Origin: Burkholderiales bacterium
GTDB taxonomy: Bacteria > Pseudomonadota > Gammaproteobacteria > Burkholderiales > Burkholderiaceae_C
Assembly (NCBI GenBank): GCA_026400105.1
Contig: JAPLPQ010000081.1
Span: 1-36,740 of the forward strand
DNA: 36,740 bases
Direction: 5' to 3'
Made by a program: the position numbers and the translations under genes. The stretch's first letter is position 1. Each line of letters begins with the position of its first letter. Shown here one piece after another: positions 1 through 8,091 of the stretch. The notes beneath the pieces are model-generated. The model was not told the origin of the DNA. It saw only the letters and a program-made list of their open reading frames with translations, and did no database searches.

Positions 1-1758
1 GCAGCAGCCGGCATCACGCTGGTGGGACCCAACTGCATGGGGTTCAGCAACCTGGCCGCCGGCGTTCCGATCACCTTCGAGCCCCTGGCCGCGCGTGAGC
101 GTGAAACCCGTCCGGGCATCGGCATCGTGGCGCAAAGCGGTTTCATGGCGGCCAACCTGCGCGACGCGCTGCTGGGCCGGGGCGTGCCGGTGGCCTGCGT
201 GTTTTCCACCGGCAATGAAGTGTCGGTCTGCGTGGAGGATGTGCTGGCGGCCTACATTGCCGACCAGCAGATCCGCACCATCACGGTCTACGTGGAGCAG
301 ATCCGCCAGCCGCAACGCTTTATGCAACTGGCGGCGCAGGCGCGACTGGCTGGCAAGCCGGTGGTGCTGCTGATGCCGGGCCGCAGTGCCCGCGCCCGCG
401 AGGCGGCGCAATCCCATACCGGCGCCCTGGCTGGCGACCACGCCACCGCCATGACCTGCCTGCGCCGCGAGGCGGTGGTGACGGTCGATTCCCTCGATGA
501 ACTGCTGGACGTGACTGCGGTGCTGCTGCGCTATCCGCAGCCGCCCGCCGGAGGCACCGCCTTCATGACCGGCTCGGGCGCCATGAAGAACATCGCGCTG
601 GACTTCTGCGACGAGCTGGGCCTGGACCTGCCGGCTCTGAGCCAGCCGGTCGTCGACAAGCTGACCGCCATGCTGCCGGCCTACGCGGTGGCGGAGAACC
701 CGCTCGACTACACCACCGTGAGCGTGCGCAACCCCGCGATCGTGGGCGAGCTGCTGCTGACCCTGCTCGAGGACGAGGGCATTGGCAGCATCGTGCTGGC
801 GATACCCGTCGGGCCCGTGGTGGCGCAGAAGGACAAGGCCGAGCATATCGTCCCCACGGTGGCCAGGGCCAGCAAACCGGCGGTGCTGGTGCTGACGGGT
901 GACGACAGTCCGGTCGAGCCCTTCTTCATCGAGGCCATCAATGCCAGCGGCCTGCCCCTGTTCCGCTCTGCAGACCGGGCGCTGCGAGCGCTCAAGCGGG
1001 TGGCCCAGTATGGCGAGGCGCTGCAACGCGCCGCACGCGCCCAGTCCGCCCACCCGCCCGCACTGCCGCTGCCTGGCGCGGTGCCGCCGAACGGCATCTT
1101 TGCCGAATACCAGGGCAAGGCCTGGCTCCAGGCCGCTGGCCTGCCGGTGCCTGCCGGTGGCCTGGCCCGCGCTGTCGATGAGGCGGTGCGCATTGCACAA
1201 GCCATCGGCTTTCCGGTCGTGCTCAAGGCCCAGGCCAGCGAACTGCCGCACAAGAGCGATGTCGGCGGGGTGCTGGTCGGCCTGGCCGACGAGGCTGCGC
1301 TGCGCACCGGGTGGGACAAACTGTTTGCCAACGTGGCGCGACACCGGCCCGAACTCCAGCTCGACGGTGCCTTGGTCGAAGCCATGGGGCCACGCGGACT
1401 CGAGCTGGTGGTCGGCGCCAAGCGCGACGCGGACTGGGGTCCGGTGGTGCTGGTGGGGCTGGGCGGCATCTGGATCGAGGCCCTCAAGGACGTGCGACTG
1501 ATCCCGGCCGACATGGCCGAGGCGGACATCGTGGTCGAGCTCGGTCGTCTCAAGGCGGCCGCGGTGCTGCAGGGCATCCGCGGCGCCAGCGCGGTCGATC
1601 TGGCTGCGATTGCCCAGGCGGTGGCCCTGCTGGGGGCCCAGATGCGGGCCAACCCGGCCATCAGCGAAATCGACATCAACCCGCTGGTGGCCTACCCCTG
1701 CGGCGCGGCACAAGCCGTGCTGGCCCTCGATGCGCTGGTTGTGGTCCGGCCGGCCTGA
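1..1758 (+). CDS. ADP-forming acyl-CoA synthetase, 5'-truncated by window edge
   Basis: The reading frame is open from base 1, so the gene begins outside the window; the GTG at 22 is internal. The 585 visible residues are the C-terminal part of an ADP-forming acyl-CoA synthetase (acetate-CoA ligase/PatZ-like fusion, usually about 700 residues), which activates a carboxylic acid with ATP and CoA. The N-terminal CoA-binding domain is mostly missing. A succinyl-CoA-ligase-like domain follows, with a SHTGALAG loop at residues 138-145 of the fragment. A C-terminal ATP-grasp domain carries GFPVVLKA and LPHKSDVGGV, with its conserved His at about residue 417. It is the first visible gene of a run of + strand genes for CoA-thioester chemistry, so it may activate the substrate of that pathway. 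The family is clear; the substrate is unknown. Confidence 0.85.
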   Translation, partial: AAAGITLVGPNCMGFSNLAAGVPITFEPLAARERETRPGIGIVAQSGFMAANLRDALLGRGVPVACVFSTGNEVSVCVEDVLAAYIADQQIRTITVYVEQIRQPQRFMQLAAQARLAGKPVVLLMPGRSARAREAAQSHTGALAGDHATAMTCLRREAVVTVDSLDELLDVTAVLLRYPQPPAGGTAFMTGSGAMKNIALDFCDELGLDLPALSQPVVDKLTAMLPAYAVAENPLDYTTVSVRNPAIVGELLLTLLEDEGIGSIVLAIPVGPVVAQKDKAEHIVPTVARASKPAVLVLTGDDSPVEPFFIEAINASGLPLFRSADRALRALKRVAQYGEALQRAARAQSAHPPALPLPGAVPPNGIFAEYQGKAWLQAAGLPVPAGGLARAVDEAVRIAQAIGFPVVLKAQASELPHKSDVGGVLVGLADEAALRTGWDKLFANVARHRPELQLDGALVEAMGPRGLELVVGAKRDADWGPVVLVGLGGIWIEALKDVRLIPADMAEADIVVELGRLKAAAVLQGIRGASAVDLAAIAQAVALLGAQMRANPAISEIDINPLVAYPCGAAQAVLALDALVVVRPA

Positions 1759-1797
1759 CCCCGATCCCCCCAGTCACCGGACCAGGAAACGACAAGC

Positions 1798-2991
1798 ATG
1801 AAACTGCAATTCACCCCCGAGGAAGACGCCTTTCGCCTGCAAGTGCGCGAGTTCGTGCGCCAGCAGCTGCCGGCGGACATCAAGCGCAAGGTCGAGCTTG
1901 GCCTGCGGATCGAGCACGAGGACTACGTGACCTGGTTCCGCATCCTCGAAGCACGCGGCTGGCTCACGCCCAGCTGGCCCGCCGAGCACGGCGGCCCCGG
2001 CTGGACCCATGTGCAGCGCTACATCTTTGACGAGGAGACCCAGCTTGGCGGCGCCCCGCGCATCATCGCCAGCGGCATCCAGATGCTGGGCCCGGTGCTG
2101 CTGGCTTTTGGCACCGAGGAGCAGAAACGCCGCTACCTGCCCGACATCCGCCAGAGCAACACCTGGTGGGCCCAGGGTTTCTCCGAGCCCGGAGCGGGCT
2201 CCGACCTGGCAGCGGTGCGAACCACCGCGGTGCTGGAGCCCGACGGCAGGCATTTCGTCGTCAACGGCCACAAGGTCTGGACCTCCTACGCCCACTGGTG
2301 CTCGATGATGTTCGCGCTGGTGCGCACCGATCCCCAGGCCAGCAAGCCGCAGGAAGGGATCTCGTTCCTGCTGATCGACATGAAGTCGCCCGGCCTGACC
2401 GTGCGGCCGATCCGCATGCTCGAAGGCGGCGCCGACCTCAACGAGTGCTATCTGGACAACGTTCGCGTCCCGGTGGAGAACCTGGTCGGTGAACTGAACC
2501 AGGGCTGGTCCTACGGCAAGTACCTGCTGGGCCACGAGCGCACCGGCATCGCGGGCATCGGCTCCTGCAAGCAGCAACTGGTCCGCGCCCACCAGCTGGC
2601 CCGTCAGCAAGGCCTGGGCGACGACCCGCTGCTGCAAGCTCGGCTGGCGCAGTTCGAGGTCGAATTGATGGCGCTCGAGTTCACCGCGCTGCGCCTGCTC
2701 AGCCCGCACCAGCAAAGCCGCACCCCCGGCGTCGAGGCGTCGATGCTCAAGGTGCGCGGCACCGAACTGCGCCAGGCCATCTATGAAACCCTGGTCGACA
2801 TCGCCGGCCCGGATGCTGTGCCCTTCTCGCTGGCCGCGCAGGAGCTCGAGCACCTCGACCAGGCCGCGGTCGAGGCTGACCTGGTCGCGCTGGCGGCCAA
2901 CTGCCTGGATTCGCGCAAGGTCACGATCTACGGCGGCACCAACGAGGTGCAACGCAACCTGATCGCCCGCGCCACGCTGGACGCCTACTGA
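1798..2991 (+). CDS. Acyl-CoA dehydrogenase (large-subunit, PimC-like type)
   Basis: A 397-residue flavoprotein of the acyl-CoA dehydrogenase superfamily, which introduces an alpha,beta double bond into an acyl-CoA and passes electrons to ETF. The N-terminal helical domain is followed by the FAD-contacting segment WWAQGFSEPGAGSDL near residue 123 and the C-terminal YGGTNEVQRN near residue 378. The ATG at 1798 is preceded by AGGAAA about ten bases upstream. The gene lies 39 bp after the CoA synthetase and 21 bp before a second, dissimilar dehydrogenase. Such side-by-side unequal pairs are known as heteromeric enzymes for pimeloyl-CoA (PimC/PimD) and steroid-like substrates. Pairing here is inferred from adjacency and size; the substrate is not readable. 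Confidence 0.85.
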   Translation: MKLQFTPEEDAFRLQVREFVRQQLPADIKRKVELGLRIEHEDYVTWFRILEARGWLTPSWPAEHGGPGWTHVQRYIFDEETQLGGAPRIIASGIQMLGPVLLAFGTEEQKRRYLPDIRQSNTWWAQGFSEPGAGSDLAAVRTTAVLEPDGRHFVVNGHKVWTSYAHWCSMMFALVRTDPQASKPQEGISFLLIDMKSPGLTVRPIRMLEGGADLNECYLDNVRVPVENLVGELNQGWSYGKYLLGHERTGIAGIGSCKQQLVRAHQLARQQGLGDDPLLQARLAQFEVELMALEFTALRLLSPHQQSRTPGVEASMLKVRGTELRQAIYETLVDIAGPDAVPFSLAAQELEHLDQAAVEADLVALAANCLDSRKVTIYGGTNEVQRNLIARATLDAY

Positions 2992-3012
2992 ACAGCAAAC
3001 GAGGACAAGACG

Positions 3013-4146
3013 ATGGATTTTTCCCTGAACGATGACCACCTGGCCTTGCGCGACGCCGTGCAGCGCTTTTGCGCCGGCGAATATCCCGCCGAGCAGCGGG
3101 GCAACCCCGAGACGGCGGCACAAGGCCGCCAGCGCTGGCAAGCCATGGCCGAGCTCGGCTTGCTGGGCCTGCCGTTTGCCGCCGACCTGGGCGGCAGCGA
3201 GCAGGGCGCCGTGGAGTTGATGCTGGTGGCGCAGGAGCTCGGGCGTGCCCTGGGCGGTGGCGCCTGGCTGACCCATACCGTGATGGCGGGCCAGTTGCTG
3301 GCCCGCCTGGGCAACTCGTCGCAACAGCAGCAGTGGCTGCCCGCCCTGGCCAGTGGCGAGCGCCAGGCGGCGCTGGCGCTGCAGGAGCAGGGGGCCCGCT
3401 ACGACTGGCAACGGGTCCAGACCCGGGCCAGCCGCAGCGCCCAGGGCTACCTCCTCGACGGTCGCAAGACCCTGGTGCTGCATGGCGACACGGCGGACCT
3501 GTTGCTGGTGGTCGCGCGCACCTCGGGCGCTGACGCCGATCGCCAAGGGCTCAGCGTGTTCGCGCTCGATGCCAACACCCCTGGCGTGCAGGTGCAGGGC
3601 TTCGACACCCTCGATGGTCGCCGCGCCGCCCACATCAGCCTGAACCAGGTCGAGCTGGACGCCGGGCAACTGCTCGGTGAGCCCGGCCAGGCGGCCGACG
3701 CGATCGAGGCGGTGCTCGATGCCGCCAACGCCACGCTGTGTGCCGAGGCCGCCGGTGCCGTCGAAGCCTTGCTGGTCCACAGCGCCGATCACCTGCGCAC
3801 CCGCAAGCAATTCGGCGCCCCGTTGGCCAAGTTCCAGGTGCTGCAGCACCGCATGGCCGACATGGCGATCGCGCTCGAGCAACTCAAGTCGATGGCCTGT
3901 GCCGCGGCGGCGGCAGTGCAGGGCGATGACATCGCACAACGCCGTCGCGTCGTGTCAGCGGCCAAGGCCTTTGCCAGCCAGCAGGGGCGCCAGATCGGCC
4001 TGGCCGCCATCCAGTTGCATGGCGGCATGGGAATGACGGACGAATGCCGCGTCGGTCACTACAGCAAGAGGCTGATGGTCATTGGCCAGCTGTTTGGCGA
4101 TGCCGCCTGGCACCTGCAGCGGCTGGCCACCCATCAAGCCAATTGA
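3013..4146 (+). CDS. Acyl-CoA dehydrogenase (small-subunit, PimD-like type)
   Basis: A second acyl-CoA dehydrogenase-family protein of 377 residues, clearly diverged from its upstream neighbour. It opens with MDFSLNDDHLALRDAV, typical of the family. It carries the segment RTRKQFGAPLAKFQVLQHR of the C-terminal helical domain and the motif QLHGGMGMTDE near residue 335. A GAGGAC ribosome-binding site lies about ten bases before the ATG at 3013. It probably forms a heteromer with the product of 1798-2991, because family members of this PimD/FadE type are usually encoded as adjacent unequal partners. It is translated in the same run as the CoA ligase and the downstream thiolase, which fits the oxidation step of a beta-oxidation-like sequence. 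The substrate is unknown. Confidence 0.85.
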   Translation: MDFSLNDDHLALRDAVQRFCAGEYPAEQRGNPETAAQGRQRWQAMAELGLLGLPFAADLGGSEQGAVELMLVAQELGRALGGGAWLTHTVMAGQLLARLGNSSQQQQWLPALASGERQAALALQEQGARYDWQRVQTRASRSAQGYLLDGRKTLVLHGDTADLLLVVARTSGADADRQGLSVFALDANTPGVQVQGFDTLDGRRAAHISLNQVELDAGQLLGEPGQAADAIEAVLDAANATLCAEAAGAVEALLVHSADHLRTRKQFGAPLAKFQVLQHRMADMAIALEQLKSMACAAAAAVQGDDIAQRRRVVSAAKAFASQQGRQIGLAAIQLHGGMGMTDECRVGHYSKRLMVIGQLFGDAAWHLQRLATHQAN

Positions 4147-4183
4147 TGACAGCTTGCCGACAAAAAACAATCAGGAGACAAAG

Positions 4184-5164
4184 ATGATCACGCGCAAAAT
4201 CTTCACAGCGTTGACGGCAGCCATGCTGCTCGGCAGTGCCCTCGGCGTACAGGCCCAGTCCGACCCGCCGATCAAGTTCCTGGTTGGTTTCCCGCCCGGA
4301 GGATCGACCGACACCATGGCCCGCCTGTTGGCGGACAAGATGTCCACCGTGCTCAAGCACACGATCATTGTCGAGAACAAGCCCGGAGCGGGCGGGCGCA
4401 TCGCGGCCCAGGCCCTCAAGGGGGCGCCCAGCGACGGCCTGACCTACATGATCGCGCCCAACGCCACGCCGGTGTTCCAGACCTTGTTGTACCCGACCGC
4501 GGTGCTCCGCTACGACATGCTGACCGACTTCACCCCGGTCGGGATGATCGCCTCCTACCCCCTGGTGCTGGCCGTCAAGGCGCAAGCCGGCTTGAAGACC
4601 GCCAAGGACTATGTGGCCTGGGTCAAGGCCAACCCGAACCACACGACGTTCGGCTCCGCGGGTGCGGGCGGTCACACCCACTTCACCGGCGTGCAGCTGG
4701 GCACGACCATCGGAATCAACCTGCAGGTGGTGCCCTATCGTGGCAACGGTCCGCTGGTCTCCGACCTGCTGGGCGGCCAGGTGCCGGCCGGCATCATGAC
4801 GGCCGGCGACATCCTGCCGCACCAGAAGGCGGGAAAAGTCAACCTGCTGGGCGTGTTCGGTGCCAAGCGCTCGCCGCTGCTGCCCGACGTGCCGACCTTC
4901 ATCGAGCAGGGCATCAAGGTCGATGCCGGCGACGCCTGGACCGGCATGTGGGCCCCGGCCAAGACGCCCAGGCCGATGCTGGAGCGGGTGCAAAACGCGC
5001 TGAAGTACGCGCTGGACCTGCCCGAGGTGCGCGACACCCTGATCAACAAGGCCACGCTGAGTCCCGACTTCCGCCCCGCCGCCGAGATGGACCAGATCCA
5101 GCGCAAGGAGCTGGCCTACTGGGGCCCGATCATCAAGGCCACTGGCTTCACGCCCGAGCAATGA
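4184..5164 (+). CDS. Bug/TctC-family periplasmic solute-binding protein
   Basis: A 326-residue periplasmic binding protein of the tripartite tricarboxylate transporter (TctC, also called Bug) family. The start at 4184 follows a good AGGAGA site and gives a Sec signal peptide (MITRKIFTALTAAMLLGSALGVQAQ cut short here: charged start, hydrophobic core, then a VQA-Q cleavage site near residue 24). The mature part begins with the family hallmark IKFLVGFPPGGSTDTMAR and contains FGSAGAGGHTHF and VPYRGNGPLVSDLLGGQV. The open frame extends further upstream but lacks both a signal and a ribosome-binding site. No TctA or TctB membrane genes are in the window, so it is an orphan receptor, as is common in Burkholderiales. 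Its position suggests that it binds the pathway substrate; that is an inference. Confidence 0.9.
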   Translation: MITRKIFTALTAAMLLGSALGVQAQSDPPIKFLVGFPPGGSTDTMARLLADKMSTVLKHTIIVENKPGAGGRIAAQALKGAPSDGLTYMIAPNATPVFQTLLYPTAVLRYDMLTDFTPVGMIASYPLVLAVKAQAGLKTAKDYVAWVKANPNHTTFGSAGAGGHTHFTGVQLGTTIGINLQVVPYRGNGPLVSDLLGGQVPAGIMTAGDILPHQKAGKVNLLGVFGAKRSPLLPDVPTFIEQGIKVDAGDAWTGMWAPAKTPRPMLERVQNALKYALDLPEVRDTLINKATLSPDFRPAAEMDQIQRKELAYWGPIIKATGFTPEQ

Positions 5165-5189
5165 GATGGCCGTCACGGAGAACCACACC

Positions 5190-6422
5190 ATGAGCTTGAA
5201 CGGCAAGGCGGCCATTGTCGGCGCCTACGAGCACCCGACGCGTCTGGCGACCCATCTGTCGGTGCTGCGCCTGCATGCCGACGTGGCCAAGGGCGCGCTG
5301 GAGGATGCGGGTCTGAGCAAGACCGATATCGACGGCTATTTCTGTGCTGGCGATGCGCCGGGCCTGGGCACCGCCACCGTGGCCGAGTACCTGGGTCTGA
5401 AGCTGCGCCATGTCGATTCGACCGAGTGCGGCGGCTCGGCACCGATCCTGCATGTGGCGCATGCGGCCGAGGCGATTGCGGCCGGGCGCTGCAACATTGC
5501 CCTCGTCACCCTGGCTGGGCGGCCGCGCGCCATGATGGAGGAGGCCAGGGCGGCGGCTGTAGCAGCAGCGGGGGCACCGGGCAAATCCGGTCCGCCCAGG
5601 ACCGCATTGAAGGCCCCCGATCCGGATGCCCCCGAGCTGGCGTTCGAGCTGCCCTATGGCCCCGCGACCCAGAACCTGTACGCGATGGTGGCCAAGCGCC
5701 ACATGCACGAATTCGGCACCACGGCTGAGCAGCTGGCCTGGATCAAGGTTGCTGCCTCGCACCATGCCCAGCACAACCCGAACGCCATGCTGCGCAAGCG
5801 GGTCACGGTCGAGGAGGTCGTCAACTCGCCTCTGGTCAGCGACCCCTTGCACCGGCTGGACTGCTGCGTCATGAGCGACGGCGGCGGTGCCCTGATCGTC
5901 GCCAAACCCGAGATTGCCCGCGAACTGTCACGCCAGAGCGGTCGCCCGCTGGTGATGGTGCGCGGCACCGGCGAAGCGCTCAAGCACGGCATGGGCGGGC
6001 AGATGGACCTGAGCTACTCGGCAGCGGCCTGGTCCGGCCCGCTGGCGTTTGCCGAAGCCGGCCTGACGGCGGCGGACATTCAGTACGCCTCGCTCTACGA
6101 CAGCTTCACGATCACGGTGCTGATGCAGCTCGAAGACCTGGGCTTTTGCCACAAGGGCGAGGGCGGCCGCTTCGTGATGGACGGCAACCTGATCTCGGGG
6201 GTGGGCAAGCTGCCCTTCAACACCGATGGCGGCGGCCTGTGCAACAACCATCCGGCCAACCGTGGCGGCATGACCAAGGTCATCGAAGCGGTGCGCCAGC
6301 TGCGTGGCGAGGCGCACCCGGCCGTGCAAGTGCCCGACTGCACGCTGGCCCTGGCCAACGGCATTGGCGGCGCGCTGGCCTCGCGCCACACCGCCGGCAC
6401 CCTGATCCTGGAGCGTGTCTGA
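5190..6422 (+). CDS. Thiolase-superfamily protein (SCP2/Ltp-like) lacking the second catalytic Cys
   Basis: A 410-residue thiolase-fold protein of the lipid-transfer/SCP2 type. I chose ATG 5190 over 5166 because GGAG lies ten bases before it and MSLNGKAAIVGAYEHP is a natural N-terminus. The nucleophile position is kept (STECGGSA, Cys80). The His of the usual GHP motif is present as NNHP (His354). The C-terminal CxG cysteine is replaced (LANGIGG, Asn390). Loss of that cysteine is typical of members that work as retro-aldolases or condensing partners, such as Ltp2, rather than as true thiolases. The following gene encodes a DUF35 protein, the usual partner of such proteins. It probably cleaves a CoA-ester side chain in this cluster. 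Function is inferred from family and context. Confidence 0.8.
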   Translation: MSLNGKAAIVGAYEHPTRLATHLSVLRLHADVAKGALEDAGLSKTDIDGYFCAGDAPGLGTATVAEYLGLKLRHVDSTECGGSAPILHVAHAAEAIAAGRCNIALVTLAGRPRAMMEEARAAAVAAAGAPGKSGPPRTALKAPDPDAPELAFELPYGPATQNLYAMVAKRHMHEFGTTAEQLAWIKVAASHHAQHNPNAMLRKRVTVEEVVNSPLVSDPLHRLDCCVMSDGGGALIVAKPEIARELSRQSGRPLVMVRGTGEALKHGMGGQMDLSYSAAAWSGPLAFAEAGLTAADIQYASLYDSFTITVLMQLEDLGFCHKGEGGRFVMDGNLISGVGKLPFNTDGGGLCNNHPANRGGMTKVIEAVRQLRGEAHPAVQVPDCTLALANGIGGALASRHTAGTLILERV

Positions 6423-6423
6423 C

Positions 6424-6804
6424 ATGAGAAAAATACCTGCACCCCAGGTCCTGCCCGAGACCCAGGCCTACTGGAGCGCTGCCGACGAGGGGCGGCTGCT
6501 GGTCAAGCGTTGCAACAGCTGCGGCCAGTTCCACCATTACCCGCGCGACATCTGCCCGCATTGCCTGAGCAGCGACACCGTCTGGCAAGACGCCCTGGGC
6601 ACCGGAAGCGTCTATTCCTTCAGCACCATGGGGCAGGGCGACGCCGCCTACACCCTGGCCTTCGTCACCCTCGACGAGGGGGTGACCCTGATGACCAACC
6701 TGGTCGACTGCGACCCGGCCCAGGTCCGAATCGGCGACCCCGTTCGGGTCCTGTTCAAGCCCTCGCAAGGCGGCCACGCCGTGCCCATGTTCACCCCGGC
6801 CTGA
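6424..6804 (+). CDS. DUF35 OB-fold/zinc-ribbon protein, partner of the thiolase
   Basis: A 126-residue protein with an N-terminal rubredoxin-like zinc ribbon (RCNSCGQ and CPHC, four cysteines) followed by an OB fold (GTGSVYSFSTMGQGD), the DUF35 architecture. Family members such as ChsH2-DUF35 bind thiolase-like proteins and form the active hetero-complex or acyl-CoA channel. The start is set at ATG 6424, one base after the thiolase stop. The in-frame GTG at 6415 sits almost on top of the only Shine-Dalgarno-like GGAG and is less likely. The one-base spacing implies translational coupling with the thiolase gene and so a stoichiometric complex. The pairing is well established for the family; the reaction here is inferred. 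Confidence 0.85.
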   Translation: MRKIPAPQVLPETQAYWSAADEGRLLVKRCNSCGQFHHYPRDICPHCLSSDTVWQDALGTGSVYSFSTMGQGDAAYTLAFVTLDEGVTLMTNLVDCDPAQVRIGDPVRVLFKPSQGGHAVPMFTPA

Positions 6805-6818
6805 TGGAGACCGCTGCC

Positions 6819-8030
6819 ATGAATGCTTCCGATACCGCTCGCAAGGGCCCGCTGTCGCACCTGACGATCCTGGATGCCTCGCGCGTGCGGGCCGGCCCTG
6901 CCGCCATCCGCACCTTTGCCGACCTCGGCGCGCGCGTCATCAAGCTCGAGATCCCGCCCGGTGCACCGGGGGGCGACGACATGATCGGCGGCCGCGATCA
7001 CAACCGCGCCGACTACGAGAACCTGCACCGCAACAAGGAAAGCCTGACCCTCAACATGAAGGAGCCCGCAGGGCTGGCCATCCTGCACGAGCTGGTCAAG
7101 ACCGCCGATGTCTTCATCGAGAACTACCGGCCCGACGTCAAGTACCGCCTCGGCATCGGCCCGGATCAACTGCGCCAGATCAATCCGCGACTGGTCTATG
7201 CCAGCATCTCGGGCTTTGGCCAGGACGGCCCCTATGCCAACTGGCCGGGCTTCGACTCGATCGCCCAGGGCATGGGCGGCCTGATGAGCGTGACCGGCCG
7301 GCCCGAGGACGGCCCGATGCGGGTCGGCATCCCGATCGCTGACCTGTGCTCCGGCCATTTCTGTGCCCAGGCCATCATGGCCGCCTTGCTCGAACGCGAA
7401 GTCTCCGGCGAGGGGCAGTGGGTGCAGACCTCGCTGCTGGAGTCGCAGATCGCGATGCTGGACTTCCAGGCCGCGCAATGGCTGATCGACAAGAAGGTGC
7501 CCGTCACCACCGGCAACGAGCATCCGCTGACCGTGCCGACCGGCGTGTTCCAGACCCGTGACGGCTATATCAACCTGGCCGCGATCGGCAACACGATGTT
7601 CAGGCGCCTGTGCGTCGCGCTCGAGATCCCCGAGCTGATCGACGAGCCTGGTCTTGGCAGCGATCCCGAACGGGTGCAGAACCGCGCCCGGGTCAATTCG
7701 GCCGTGGCGGCGGCCTTCAGGCAGCGCAGCACCGGCGAGTGGACCGACATCTTGCTCAAGGCGGGCGTGCCCTGCGGCCCGATCTACTCGGTGGACCGGA
7801 TGTTCGAGGACCCGCAGGTCAAGCATCTGGGCATCGCCCGCACGATGCAGCACCCCGAACTGGGGGACATCGAGGTCGTTGGCCTGCCGATGAACTTCTC
7901 GCGCTACCCGCGCCAGAGCGGCCCCTTGACCGCCGCGCCCCGGCAGGGAGACCAGACCGAGCAGATCCTGACCGGCCTGGGCTACAGCCCGGCCCAGATC
8001 GCCGAACTGCGCACCCGTTTCGTGGTGTGA
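6819..8030 (+). CDS. Family III (CaiB/BaiF) acyl-CoA transferase
   Basis: A 403-residue class III CoA transferase, which moves CoA from one thioester to a free acid. The N-terminus matches the family (LTILDASRVRAGPAAIRTFADLGARVIKLE), followed by ENYRPDVKYRLGIG and ISGFGQDGPYANWPGFDSIAQ. The Asp at about residue 146 in GFDSIAQ is where the catalytic aspartate is expected. ATG 6819 has GGAG nine bases upstream. The alternative ATG 6804 overlaps the DUF35 stop and has no site. The open frame continues far upstream through the DUF35 gene, which is a shadow. It could prime the pathway substrate with CoA, in parallel with the synthetase at the left edge, or recycle CoA from the product. Confidence 0.9.
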   Translation: MNASDTARKGPLSHLTILDASRVRAGPAAIRTFADLGARVIKLEIPPGAPGGDDMIGGRDHNRADYENLHRNKESLTLNMKEPAGLAILHELVKTADVFIENYRPDVKYRLGIGPDQLRQINPRLVYASISGFGQDGPYANWPGFDSIAQGMGGLMSVTGRPEDGPMRVGIPIADLCSGHFCAQAIMAALLEREVSGEGQWVQTSLLESQIAMLDFQAAQWLIDKKVPVTTGNEHPLTVPTGVFQTRDGYINLAAIGNTMFRRLCVALEIPELIDEPGLGSDPERVQNRARVNSAVAAAFRQRSTGEWTDILLKAGVPCGPIYSVDRMFEDPQVKHLGIARTMQHPELGDIEVVGLPMNFSRYPRQSGPLTAAPRQGDQTEQILTGLGYSPAQIAELRTRFVV

Positions 8031-8033
8031 CGC

Positions 8034-8048
8034 GACCCGACCCGACCC
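8034..8048 (+). repeat. Three tandem GACCC units
   Basis: Three perfect copies of the pentamer GACCC stand just after the CoA-transferase stop, with another GACCC a few bases on. This is a short low-complexity run in a 61-bp gap; no function is evident. Confidence 0.5.
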
Positions 8049-8091
8049 GTTAGCGACCCTTGCGCAGCCCATTGATTCACAGGACCCTGAC

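Noticed and set aside
1774-3939. A 721-residue open frame on the - strand opposite the acyl-CoA dehydrogenases
   Set aside because: It has low-complexity GC-driven composition and no family motif, and lies opposite two well-supported genes; it arises from third-position GC bias.
6510-6818. An upstream-extended start for the CoA transferase
   Set aside because: The extension overlaps the DUF35 gene in another frame and has no family sequence; ATG 6819 has a proper ribosome-binding site.
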